From Streptomyces coffeae (lineage in GTDB: Bacteria > Actinomycetota > Actinomycetes > Streptomycetales > Streptomycetaceae), in the NCBI RefSeq assembly GCF_016741875.1, contig NZ_JAERRF010000031.1, forward strand, positions 31,662 to 95,661: a stretch of 64,000 nucleotides of DNA, written 5' to 3'. Shown here piece after piece: positions 53,964 to 62,622 of the stretch. The notes under the pieces are model-generated. The model was not told the DNA's origin. It ran no database searches and was given only the letters and a program-made list of their open reading frames with translations. The position numbers and the translations under genes were made by a program. The number at the start of each line of letters is the position of its first letter. Positions within the stretch are counted from its first letter, which is position 1.

Positions 53964-54041
53964 CGTCGGCGTCCACGACGGGCGCGGTGAAGGCGCCGTG
54001 TAGCCGCCGACGGACTCCGGGTCTCCCGCGCGCAGTGCCAT
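53964..54041 (-). pseudogene. Relic of a third Ser/Thr kinase gene
   Basis: On the minus strand an ATG at 54041 with AGGGGACGG upstream starts MALRAGDPESVGGY, matching the kinase start MPLSAGDPERIGDY (56863-59130). The next bases jump to sequence that, one frame off, reads GAFTAPVVDAD, identical in both intact kinases about 55 codons further in. Everything after that is gone. So this is the stub of a paralogue left by deletion. Confidence 0.75.
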
Positions 54042-54119
54042 CCGCCCGTCCCCTGCCGACCCACGATGCAGCGACACTCCCATGCGGTGGACAGCGGAGC
54101 CAGGAAGGGCGTCCAGGGC

Positions 54120-56399
54120 TCACCAGTTCGCCGGGTTCCGCCCGTCCACCCCGAAAACCGTGCCGTCCGGGGCTGTCGCGAACACCTTGCCGTCCGCCGC
54201 CACCGGTGCGGGCACCAGCTCCAGATAGCGCTGCCCGGCCCGGCCCGCGCGCGGCTCGGTCTGGCCGAGCAGCGTGCCCCGCTCGGCGTCCACCGCCAGC
54301 AGCCTGCCGTCCGCGGCCGAGAAGTACAGCCGTCCGTCCGTGGCCACCAGCCGTGAGGCGTTGGCCACCGAGGTCTCCAGCCGCCAGCCCCGCTTCCCCC
54401 GCCCGGTGTTTACGGCCAGCAACCCGCCGTCCGCGCACAGCAGATACCCCGTCCCGCCCTCGGCGACCGCACTGGTCGCGGAGACCGGCGAGGTCAACGG
54501 CACGCGGTGGACGCCGCCACGCCCCGGTTCATAGCGCACCACGGCGGTGGTACGGCTCTGGGCATCGGTCTCGGTCAGCAGCAGGGCGCCGCGCGGACCG
54601 GCCCCGGCGGGGATGAGGTGCCCGGTGAACGTATGCCGCCACCGCGTCGCGCCCCGCTCCGTGTCCACCGCGGTGACCAGGGTGCGCGACCCGTCGGGGG
54701 AGCTGGTGACGGCGTACGCGGTCCGGCCGTCGCCGTACGCGAAGAAGCTGGGCAGGGTGTGCCCGGACAGCCGGTGGTGCCAGCGCTCCCGGTTGGTGGT
54801 GCCGTCGACCGCCCGGACCGTGCCGTCCGCCGCGACCAGCAGCACCGTGTCACCCGCGGGGTGGACCCGGCCGCCGTAGCCGGACACATCACGGCTCCAG
54901 CGCACCCGGTGGGTGGCCGGATCCAGCGCCTCCAGCCGCGTCCCGTCCGGCGACACCACCCGCAGCAGACCACCGGAGAGCACCGGGGCGGTGGGGACCT
55001 CGTCGCCCGAAGCGCTCCCCGCGGCCGGGCGTGACCACTCCACCCGGCCGTTGCCCGGGTCGAGACGCGCGGCCCCGACGCCCCGCCCGGCGCAGTACAG
55101 CGCCCCGTCCCCGTACGAGCAGAACGCGGGCCGCGCCGTGCCGGTGCCCGTCGGCTTGCCGCCGCCCAGGGTGGCCCGCCACGGCCGCCACGGTGTGGAG
55201 GTGGCCGCGCTGTTCTGCGTACCGCCCGCCTCCGTCTCCGGGGACGGCCGGTCGAAGTGGCGCAGTGCCACCACCGTGCCGGCGGCGAGCAGCACGGCGG
55301 CCGTGAGCCCGGCCGTCACCCAGCGGCGCACCCTTCTGCGCCGCACCGGGCGGGAGCCGGGCGCCGCCTCCTTGACATGGGTGTCGGTGTCCCCGGTGGC
55401 CGCGCCGGTGCCGTCGCCGTGATCCTGACCGGTCGCTCCGGGGTCCACCCCGCCGTCCTCCGGCCGCCGATCCCGTGCCGCCGCCGAGCCCCGGCCCGGC
55501 AGCGACACCGGGTCCGGTGTGCGCGGCGCCGGTACCAGCGGCACCGCGGCGCACGACAGTGGCGGCAGCGGGCCGCCCACCGCGCGCAACACCGTCATCA
55601 GGGCGTCCGGAGTGGGTCGCTCCCGGGGGTCCTTGGCCAGACAGCGCTCCACGAGCGGCAGCAACTCGTCCGGCACCCCGGCGAGATCGGCCTCGTCGTG
55701 CACCACCTGGTACGCCACGAGATAGGGGCTCTCGGACTCGAACGGCCCGCGCCCGGTGGCCGCGTGCACCAGCACCGATCCCAGCGCGAACACATCCGCG
55801 GCCGGACCCACCGTACGCGGCCGCTGGAACTGCTCGGGCGCCATGAACGGCGGGGTGCCGATCAACTGCCCCGTCTCGGTGCGCAGTTCACTGTCGGCGG
55901 GCCGGGAGATACCGAAGTCGATGACCTTCGGACCGTCCGCCGCGAGCAGGACATTGCTCGGCTTGAGATCGCGGTGCACCACCCCGGCCCGGTGGATGTC
56001 GCGCAGCGCCTCCGCGAGCCCCGAGGCCAGCCGCACCACTTCGCCCGCCACCAGCGGGCCGTTCCGCTTGACCTCTTCGGCAAGGGTGGGGGCGGGGATG
56101 TACTGGGTGGCCATCCATGGCCGCGGATCGTCCGGATCGGCGTCCACCACCGGTGCGGTGAAGGCGCCGCTGACCCTCCGCGCCGCCGCCACCTCCTGCC
56201 GGAATCGCGCCCGGAACTCGGGGTCCTGGGCGTATTCGGCATGGACGACCTTGACCGCCAGCCGTCGCCCCGACGTCGAGCGCGCCAGGTGCACCACACC
56301 CATGCCACCCGAGCCGAGACGTGTCTCGAGCCGATACTGCCCGGCGAACTCCGGATCCTCCACGTCCGGGCCCGCTCCGGGTCTGTGCACCGGCGACAT
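54120..56399 (-). CDS. Membrane Ser/Thr protein kinase with PQQ-like beta-propeller
   Basis: 759 residues. Kinase domain 22-285: P-loop GSGGMG (29-34), K50, catalytic HRD 142-144, DFG 161-163, and the APE region MAPEQ. A Pro/Asp-rich linker and one membrane helix (near 340-362) follow. The rest, about 400-759, is a series of PQQ/WD-like blades with repeating RLDPGNGRVEW, LEALDPATHRVRW and AVDAERGTLLG units, placed outside the membrane as in mycobacterial PknD. The propeller probably binds a ligand in the envelope and the kinase signals inside. GGGGGTGGGG precedes the ATG at 56399. Confidence 0.92.
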   Translation of the reverse strand: MSPVHRPGAGPDVEDPEFAGQYRLETRLGSGGMGVVHLARSTSGRRLAVKVVHAEYAQDPEFRARFRQEVAAARRVSGAFTAPVVDADPDDPRPWMATQYIPAPTLAEEVKRNGPLVAGEVVRLASGLAEALRDIHRAGVVHRDLKPSNVLLAADGPKVIDFGISRPADSELRTETGQLIGTPPFMAPEQFQRPRTVGPAADVFALGSVLVHAATGRGPFESESPYLVAYQVVHDEADLAGVPDELLPLVERCLAKDPRERPTPDALMTVLRAVGGPLPPLSCAAVPLVPAPRTPDPVSLPGRGSAAARDRRPEDGGVDPGATGQDHGDGTGAATGDTDTHVKEAAPGSRPVRRRRVRRWVTAGLTAAVLLAAGTVVALRHFDRPSPETEAGGTQNSAATSTPWRPWRATLGGGKPTGTGTARPAFCSYGDGALYCAGRGVGAARLDPGNGRVEWSRPAAGSASGDEVPTAPVLSGGLLRVVSPDGTRLEALDPATHRVRWSRDVSGYGGRVHPAGDTVLLVAADGTVRAVDGTTNRERWHHRLSGHTLPSFFAYGDGRTAYAVTSSPDGSRTLVTAVDTERGATRWRHTFTGHLIPAGAGPRGALLLTETDAQSRTTAVVRYEPGRGGVHRVPLTSPVSATSAVAEGGTGYLLCADGGLLAVNTGRGKRGWRLETSVANASRLVATDGRLYFSAADGRLLAVDAERGTLLGQTEPRAGRAGQRYLELVPAPVAADGKVFATAPDGTVFGVDGRNPANW

Positions 56400-56544
56400 G
56401 CCCCACCCCCGTGTCTCTGGGCCCCAGTTGCGACTCGGCGAGCCTAGTCGATGGCTTGTACGAACCTTGCTAGCCTCCGCATGTCGTGGCAGGTCACACG
56501 ACATCCACACAACTCGGTAATCCGATCGACGGGGGAGGGGCCCG

Positions 56545-56859
56545 ATGGCCGACAACGAAGCCGCCATGGAAGAGACCGCTGGTGCACAGAGCGTGGAGAG
56601 TGCCGCGGCGGCGGTGACCTATCCGACCGCGCCCGGCCACCAGGTCAGCGTCCGCAGTGGTCCCGGCACCCACCACAGACTGATCAGAGTGCTGCCGTAC
56701 AACACCCGGGTCCCCATCCGGTGTCAGCGGCACGGCCAGAAGGTCTCCGGCCCGTACGGCACCACGGACATCTGGGACAGCATCGCGCCCGGTGAGTATG
56801 TCTCCGACGCGTATGTGAAGACCGGCAGTGACGGCATGGTCACCGTGCCCTGCGGCTGA
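56545..56859 (+). CDS. Small SH3-type protein between two kinases
   Basis: 104 residues without signal peptide or membrane helix. After an acidic Ala/Glu-rich start, residues 30-100 form a bacterial SH3 (SH3b) domain (VSVRSGPGTHHRLIRVLPY, IWDSIAPGEYVSDAYV). Two Cys (near 60 and 103) could pair or bind metal. GGAGGGG lies before the ATG. The gene is divergent from one kinase and convergent, 3 bp apart, with the other. The absence of an export signal is unusual for SH3b proteins; it may be a cytoplasmic partner or substrate of the kinases, or be exported by another route. Confidence 0.8.
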   Translation: MADNEAAMEETAGAQSVESAAAAVTYPTAPGHQVSVRSGPGTHHRLIRVLPYNTRVPIRCQRHGQKVSGPYGTTDIWDSIAPGEYVSDAYVKTGSDGMVTVPCG

Positions 56860-56862
56860 CCG

Positions 56863-59130
56863 TCACCCCTCGAGCGCGGCGGGGACCGGGGTGGCGCCGC
56901 TCCTGGGCGGGTGCGAAAGTCCGCCCGGCGCGGGGCTCTTCGCGGGTTCCGCGTCCGGCCGCAGCGGGTCCACCGAGAACAGTGTCCCGTCGCTGGCCAA
57001 CGCCACCACCGCGCCCCCCACCCGCAGGACCTGGGCCGGCTCGCCGCCGAGCCCACCGGTCACACTGCGTGCCTCGCTCTGCCACCGCTCCTTGCCCGTA
57101 CGAGGGTTGAGCGCGAGCAGCCGGCCGCTGGTGCTGGAGAGATAGACGGTGCTCTCGCGCTCCGACATCAGCGGCCGCCCCAGCCGCTCAACAGTCGTCG
57201 GCTCGCTCCACAGCTGCTTGCCGTTTCTTCCGTCCACCGCGGTGACCCGGCCGCTCTCCTGGACGAAGTAGACCCGGCCATCGACCAGTGTGGGCTCGCC
57301 CCGCGCGTTGTCCGGGAGCGCCGCGGTGCGGGTGGCGCCGGTGCGCACATCGACCCAGGTCGCGGAGGAGTACCCGGACAGCCCCTTGTCCAGATCCTGG
57401 TGCGGCACCAGCAGTTCACGGCCGACAAGACCCAGCGGATCCTGGACGTCCTTCAGCCGGGCCAGCTCCTTCGGGGTGCCGGTGCGCGGGTCGAGACGCA
57501 GCACTATGTACCGGGCGTTCCCGCTCTCCCCCGCGTAGTCCTCCACGCAGAGCGCGTACGGGACATCGCCATACGCCGCGGCCGTGCACAGCCGGCCGCG
57601 GGGCACGGGTATCGTCCACAGCCTCTCCCCGGTGGTCACCTTCCACGCGGTCAGCGATCGGTCACCGGGGTCGGTGACCAGCACTCCGTGGCCGAAGAGC
57701 GCGGTGTCGGTGCTGTCGCTGATCTGCTGGGACCATGACTTCCGGCCCGTCTGCGTGTTCAGGGCGACGACCCGGGGGCTGCTGTCGCTCGGGTCGTCGT
57801 GGACGATGACCCGTCCGTCCCGCACCCCACTGGGCTGACTTTCGAGCATTCCTTCCGCGCTGTCCTCCGCCAGGTCCTTGGTGCGCCACACCACACGCCC
57901 CGTGACCCCGTCCACCCGGATCGTCGGGAAGCCCTCGCCACCGCAGTACAGCGCGGTGCCGACACCATGGCAGCGCCCGGACACATCGCCGCTGAGGCCC
58001 TTCAGGCGCTTGGCCTCGTCGTCGACGCCCGAGGCATCGACCAGTGACAGCTGCCACGGCCGCCAGCCCTTCGGAAGTGCGACCTTCCGCTCCGGCGCGG
58101 ATGGCTCTCCCTCCGGTCCGGCCGCGCCACCGCTACGGACCCCGCCGCTGGGGGAGTTCACCAGCGCGACCGTGCCGGCGCCGAGGGCGAGCGCCGCGGC
58201 TGCCGTCACCGCGGCGAGGACCGGTCGGCGCCTGCGGATCCCGCTGAGTGTGGTGGCCCAGGTGCGCAGCGCACCGCTCCGGCCGCGCCGTTTCGTCGTG
58301 GCGACGTCCACCCGGATGACACCGTTCGACGGCACCTCGCCCAGCAGCCGCTCCAGCTCCGGAAGTCCCGGGCGGGCGGCCGGATCCTTGGCGAGACAGC
58401 GCTCGACGATGCCGCGCAGCGGCTGTGCCACCTCCTCCAGCGCGGGTGGCTCATGCACAACCTGATACGCCGTCATATACGGGCTCTCGGCGTCGAAAGG
58501 ACTGCTCCCGGTCGCCGCGTAGACCAGCAGCGCGCCCAGCGAGAAGACATCCGAGGCGGCGGTGACCTCGCGCGGGCGGCTCAGCTGCTCGGGCGACATG
58601 AACGGCGGGGTGCCCATCACCCGCCCCGTCACCGTGAGCGCCTGGTTGTCCCCGGCCCGGGAGATCCCGAAGTCGATCACGCGCGGGCCGTCGTCGGCCA
58701 TCAGCACATTGGCGGGCTTGAGATCGCGGTGCACCACCCCCACCCGGTGGATGTCGCTGAGCGCCTCGACCATCCCCAGCGCCAGCTGCCGCAGCTCCCC
58801 GGCGTCGAGCGGGCCGCCGTCGGTCAACCGCTCGGAGAGGGTGGGCCCGGGTACGTAGAGGGTGGCCATCCAGGGGCGTTCGGCGTCCGGGTCGGCGTCC
58901 ACGACGGGTGCGGTGAACGCGCCGCTGACCCGCCGGGCGGCCGCCACCTCCTGCCGGAAGCGGGTGCGGAACTCGTCGTCCTCGGCGAACTGCTGGTGGA
59001 CCACCTTGACCGCGACCCGCCTGCCCGAGGCCGAGCGTGCCAGATGGACCACGCCCATTCCGCCGGAGCCGAGCCGGCCCTCCAGCGCGTAGTCGCCGAT
59101 CCTCTCCGGATCCCCGGCGCTGAGCGGCAT
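56863..59130 (-). CDS. Membrane Ser/Thr protein kinase with PQQ-like beta-propeller, paralogue
   Basis: 755 residues, with the same architecture as the kinase at 54120-56399. P-loop GSGGMG (21-26), K42, HRD 134-136, DFG 153-155, membrane helix 303-324, then blades such as IRVDGVTGRVVWRTKD, VALNTQTGRKSW and LALNPRTGKERW. Shared stretches (FRQEVAAARRVSGAFTAPVVD) show a recent tandem duplication. GGAGGGG lies 6 nt before the ATG at 59130. The two kinases differ mostly in the extracellular half, so they may sense different ligands. Confidence 0.92.
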   Translation of the reverse strand: MPLSAGDPERIGDYALEGRLGSGGMGVVHLARSASGRRVAVKVVHQQFAEDDEFRTRFRQEVAAARRVSGAFTAPVVDADPDAERPWMATLYVPGPTLSERLTDGGPLDAGELRQLALGMVEALSDIHRVGVVHRDLKPANVLMADDGPRVIDFGISRAGDNQALTVTGRVMGTPPFMSPEQLSRPREVTAASDVFSLGALLVYAATGSSPFDAESPYMTAYQVVHEPPALEEVAQPLRGIVERCLAKDPAARPGLPELERLLGEVPSNGVIRVDVATTKRRGRSGALRTWATTLSGIRRRRPVLAAVTAAAALALGAGTVALVNSPSGGVRSGGAAGPEGEPSAPERKVALPKGWRPWQLSLVDASGVDDEAKRLKGLSGDVSGRCHGVGTALYCGGEGFPTIRVDGVTGRVVWRTKDLAEDSAEGMLESQPSGVRDGRVIVHDDPSDSSPRVVALNTQTGRKSWSQQISDSTDTALFGHGVLVTDPGDRSLTAWKVTTGERLWTIPVPRGRLCTAAAYGDVPYALCVEDYAGESGNARYIVLRLDPRTGTPKELARLKDVQDPLGLVGRELLVPHQDLDKGLSGYSSATWVDVRTGATRTAALPDNARGEPTLVDGRVYFVQESGRVTAVDGRNGKQLWSEPTTVERLGRPLMSERESTVYLSSTSGRLLALNPRTGKERWQSEARSVTGGLGGEPAQVLRVGGAVVALASDGTLFSVDPLRPDAEPAKSPAPGGLSHPPRSGATPVPAALEG

Positions 59131-59290
59131 CGTCACCCCTCCCTCTGGCGCCCCGTATGTGCGTATCTGTCTTCCATCAGGTCCCGCTGGCCCCATCGGC
59201 ACCATCGGTTCCCAGCCACCTCAGCCTAGAGGGCGCTTCCTACGGGCGGCAGGGCGAACCCCGTTCACTGCGCTGACCGGGCGGGCACGA

Positions 59291-59321
59291 GGGCCCCCGG
59301 CGCACGCGGCGCCGGGGGCCC
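59291..59321 (-). terminator. Terminator after sulP
   Basis: GGGCCCCCGGCGC - ACGCG - complement, a perfect 13-bp stem, 20 bp downstream of the sulP stop. Confidence 0.7.
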
Positions 59322-59341
59322 GTCAGGAATGTGCGGCGGTG

Positions 59342-60925
59342 TTACGCCAGGACCTTGTGCTCCTCGGGGGCCTCGGGAGCGTCGGAGGAGCCGGGCGTCT
59401 TGGAGCCGCGCGCGGTGGTGGTGCCCGCCTCATGGCTGACGACCGCGTTGTGCCGCTCGGTCCAGGCGGCCAGCGCCATACCGCAGGCGTGGTCCACATG
59501 GCGCAGCCCGCTCAGGTCCAGCTGCACCACCCGCTCACGGGGCAGCGCCTCCAACTCGTCGAGCAGCTTGGGCAGCCGCAGGAAGGTGGCGTTGCCCAGC
59601 ACCCGGACGCGGATCGGCGCGTCGTCCGCGTCGTCGAGGCCGCGGACCTCCACATGGACGTGCGAGGTCTCCCAGGCGGTCTTGGCCACGGCCATCAGCA
59701 GGCCGATGATGACGCCCTCGAACATGTTCGTGATCACGATCGCGCCCGCGGTCACCACGAGCACCACGGCCTCACCGCGGTGCTCCTTCCACAGCGGAAC
59801 CAGGTCCTTGACCGGGATCAGCTTGAAGCCCGCGTGGATCAGCACACCCGCCAGCGCCGCCACCGGGATGATGCCGAGTGCCGAGGGGAAGAGCACCGCG
59901 AAGACCAGCAGCCACACACCGTGCAGGACGCGCGACGCCTTCGTCTTCGCGCCCGCCCGCACATTGGCGGCGCTCCGCACGATCACCGCGGTCATCGGCA
60001 GCGCGCCCAGGGCACCGCACAGCGCGTTGCCCGCACCCTGTGCCATGAGCTCCTTGTCGTAGTCCGTCCGCGGACCGTCGTGCAGCCGGTCGACGGCGGC
60101 GGCGCTGAACAGGCTCTCGGCCGAGGCGATCAGGGTGAAGGCGAGGATGGTCCCGATGACGCCGACCTCGGCCAGCGCCGCGAACTCACCGCCGCCGGGC
60201 GGCTGCACCGCCTTGAGCAGTCCCTTGACCTCGACCCGGGCCACCGGGAGGTCGAACGCCGCGGTCGCGGCCGTCGCCAGGGCGACTGCCGCCAGCGGTG
60301 CGGGGAGGATCTCCGCCCCCTTGCGGAAGCGCGGCCACAGGATCAGCACCGCGATGGTCCCGACGCCCACGGCCACCGCCTTCCACGCGGTGCCGGAACC
60401 GGCCACATCCACGATCAGCTGGGGGATGTGGCCGATCTTGCCGAGGCCGCTGCTCGGCGCCTTGGCGTCGGCGAGTGCGTACAGCTGGGAGGCGATCAGC
60501 ACCAGGCCGATGCCCGCGAGCATGCCCTGCACCACCGCGACCGAGATCGCGCGGAACCAGCGGCCCAGGCGGAGCGCGCCCATCGCCAGTTGGAGCAGCC
60601 CGGCGGCCAGGACGAGGACGCCCAGGGCGGCGAGGCCGTACTCCTCCACCGCCTCGTAGACGAGGACCGTCAACCCGGCGGCGGGGCCGCTGACCTGAAG
60701 GCTGCTGCCCGGCAGAAAGCCGGTGACCAGCCCGCCGACGATGCCGGTGATCAGGCCGAGCTCGGCCGGTACACCGGAGGCCACGGCCACGCCCACGCAC
60801 AGGGGCACGGCGACGAGGAAGACGACGAGGGATGCGGTGAAGTCGGCACGGAGCGTTCCGGTGCTGACTCCGGAGCCCGGTGAGCTGCCTCCGGCACCGC
60901 GGAAACGATCAAGGATCTTTCGCAT
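59342..60925 (-). CDS. SulP family anion transporter with STAS domain
   Basis: 527 residues. About 11-12 membrane helices include the SulP signatures (LQVSGPAAGLTVLVYE; LMAQGAGNALCGALGALPMT). A cytoplasmic STAS domain fills the last 110 residues (RVRVLGNATFLRLPKLLDEL; VVQLDLSGLRHVDHACG). Family members carry sulfate, bicarbonate or other anions. This sequence has the BicA-like/SulP-CA-like pattern, but no carbonic anhydrase gene lies nearby, so the substrate is open. GGAGG lies 9 nt before the ATG. Confidence 0.92.
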   Translation of the reverse strand: MRKILDRFRGAGGSSPGSGVSTGTLRADFTASLVVFLVAVPLCVGVAVASGVPAELGLITGIVGGLVTGFLPGSSLQVSGPAAGLTVLVYEAVEEYGLAALGVLVLAAGLLQLAMGALRLGRWFRAISVAVVQGMLAGIGLVLIASQLYALADAKAPSSGLGKIGHIPQLIVDVAGSGTAWKAVAVGVGTIAVLILWPRFRKGAEILPAPLAAVALATAATAAFDLPVARVEVKGLLKAVQPPGGGEFAALAEVGVIGTILAFTLIASAESLFSAAAVDRLHDGPRTDYDKELMAQGAGNALCGALGALPMTAVIVRSAANVRAGAKTKASRVLHGVWLLVFAVLFPSALGIIPVAALAGVLIHAGFKLIPVKDLVPLWKEHRGEAVVLVVTAGAIVITNMFEGVIIGLLMAVAKTAWETSHVHVEVRGLDDADDAPIRVRVLGNATFLRLPKLLDELEALPRERVVQLDLSGLRHVDHACGMALAAWTERHNAVVSHEAGTTTARGSKTPGSSDAPEAPEEHKVLA

Positions 60926-61101
60926 GAGGGTTGCCTCCAGAGCGCCCCGTCGACCTGCGCACAGGCAGCCGGGGGCGCGGCATAGCGCCACGTCAGTGGG
61001 ATCGATGGAATCGGTCGCTGGCGGTTGGATCGCTTGCTGAAGAGAAGCGTGAGAGCTGTGTGTCGTGGAACCGGGATCGCCGGGCTACGACGATGTGGCT
61101 C

Positions 61102-61488
61102 TCAGCAGCGGAAGATCTGAAGGAGGACGGGCAACTCGCCCGATCTCACGACGGGAACGGCCTGCCGTTCTGTGACGGCTGTAGTGACAGCGGTACGCGG
61201 TGCCGACGGCACGGCATCGCATCCGCACACACATCCGTATTTGCCGCTCGGCGTGGGAGCGGTGAACGGGGCCCGTCCGCCACGGAGTCCGTGGCAGTCC
61301 TCTGCCCCGGTGTCATGGTGCGAGGAGATGGTCCCGAGGGTCGGCCGGATGTCGGCGGACGCCGTCGTGGCGACGGTCTCGGGGTGAGTGACCTGCGCCG
61401 ATGCGCAGTCTGCCGCGATGAAGAGGGCGACTAAGACGGAAACCACGGCAAGCAGTCCGCGTGCGGTGTTCCGGAGCGTCCTCACCAT
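61102..61488 (-). CDS. Small secreted Cys-rich protein
   Basis: 128 residues from the ATG at 61488, which has GGAGGGGGG before it. The N-terminus MVRTLRNTARGLLAVVSVLV is a Sec signal, with a possible cleavage after CASA. The mature part of about 100 residues has five or more Cys (EDC, YGCVCGC, final FRC) and no known domain. I do not recognise it. It is divergent from proC and lies 176 bp upstream of sulP on the same strand. Confidence 0.6.
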   Translation of the reverse strand: MVRTLRNTARGLLAVVSVLVALFIAADCASAQVTHPETVATTASADIRPTLGTISSHHDTGAEDCHGLRGGRAPFTAPTPSGKYGCVCGCDAVPSAPRTAVTTAVTERQAVPVVRSGELPVLLQIFRC

Positions 61489-61811
61489 CGCCCCCCTCCA
61501 TACAGGTATTTGACACCGACTCCCATTGTCTCCTGAAGAGCGTGACCGTTTGCAAGTCGATATGTAACTGAATTGTGAACACGGGATTATCGAACAGGAG
61601 GATCGGGCTCCGTTCACCCCGGCGAGCGCTGGCGCGATCCAGCCCCTCCGATGCGCCGGGCGGGCGGGTAAAATTTAATTCATCGAACGATGAATAATGC
61701 GTCGTCACACGCGTCGGCCCATGGGAGGATGGCGGAGTACGTCCCTGTGGGCACGACACGCCCACCAGCGCTCCAGCGCTCCACACCGCAAGGCATGAGG
61801 AGAGCCGCACC
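61489..61811. other. Divergent intergenic region before proC
   Basis: 323 bp between the secreted protein gene (minus) and proC (plus). It is AT-richer than the rest, has the tract AAAATTTAATTCATCG at about 61670-61685, and holds the palindrome listed next. AGGAGAG precedes proC. No other gene is seen. Confidence 0.5.
61678..61695. promoter_or_regulatory. ATTCATCG-AA-CGATGAAT palindrome, ArsR-type operator
   Basis: A perfect 18-bp palindrome in an AT-rich tract 116 bp before proC. The TTCATC-N4-GATGAA shape is typical of operators of ArsR-family repressors (knowledge). No ArsR gene lies in the window, so the regulator would be encoded elsewhere. Confidence 0.55.
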
Positions 61812-62621
61812 ATGACGGAGAAGGTCGCCGTGCTCGGCACGGGAAAGATCGGCGAAGCCCTTCTCAGCGGAATGATCCGGGGCGGCTGGTCGCCGTCCGA
61901 TCTGCTGGTCACCGTGCGCCGTCCGGAGCGCGCCGAGGAGCTGCGATCCCGTCACGGCGTCGAGCCCGTCTCCAACGCCGAGGCCGCCAAGTACGCCGAC
62001 ACCCTCATCCTCACCGTCAAACCACAGGACATGGGGACCCTCCTCGACGAGCTGGCCCCGCACGTCCCCGCCGACCGGCTGGTCATCTCCGGCGCCGCGG
62101 GCATCCCCACCTCCTTCTTCGAGGAGCGGCTGGCCGCGGGCACCCCCGTCGTGCGGGTCATGACCAACACCCCCGCCCTGGTGGACGAGGCCATGTCGGT
62201 GATCTCGGCCGGCAGCCACGCCACCGAGGAGCATCTGGCCCACGCCGAGGCGATCTTCGGTGGCGTCGGCAAGACCCTCCGCGTCCCCGAGTCCCAGCAG
62301 GACGCCGCCACCGCCCTGTCCGGCTCCGGCCCCGCCTACTTCTACTTCCTCGTCGAGGCCATGACCGACGCGGGCATCCTGCTCGGCCTGCCCCGCGACA
62401 AGGCCCATGACCTCATCGTCCAGGCCGCCATCGGCGCCGCGGTGATGCTCCGCGACAGCGGGCAGCACCCGGTCAAGCTGCGTGAGGCCGTGACCTCCCC
62501 GGCGGGCACCACCATCAACGCCATCCGCGAACTGGAGAGCCACGGCGTGCGCGCCGCCCTCATCGCCGCCCTGGAGGCGGCCCGCGACCGCAGCCGCGAG
62601 CTCGCCTCAGGCAACGGCTGA
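61812..62621 (+). CDS. proC: Pyrroline-5-carboxylate reductase
   Basis: 269 residues. A Rossmann NADPH-binding start (KVAVLGTGKIGEALLSGMIR), VKPQDM, VRVMTNTPALVDEAM, and the C-terminal signature LSGSGPAYFYFLVEAMTDAG through REAVTSPAGTTI. The enzyme makes proline from P5C. AGGAGAG precedes the ATG. It is convergent with trpS; the two stops are 1 bp apart. Confidence 0.95.
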   Translation: MTEKVAVLGTGKIGEALLSGMIRGGWSPSDLLVTVRRPERAEELRSRHGVEPVSNAEAAKYADTLILTVKPQDMGTLLDELAPHVPADRLVISGAAGIPTSFFEERLAAGTPVVRVMTNTPALVDEAMSVISAGSHATEEHLAHAEAIFGGVGKTLRVPESQQDAATALSGSGPAYFYFLVEAMTDAGILLGLPRDKAHDLIVQAAIGAAVMLRDSGQHPVKLREAVTSPAGTTINAIRELESHGVRAALIAALEAARDRSRELASGNG

Positions 62622-62622
62622 C

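Noticed and set aside
59342..60925. SulP fused to or paired with carbonic anhydrase
   Set aside because: The C-terminal domain is STAS only and no carbonic anhydrase motif occurs nearby.
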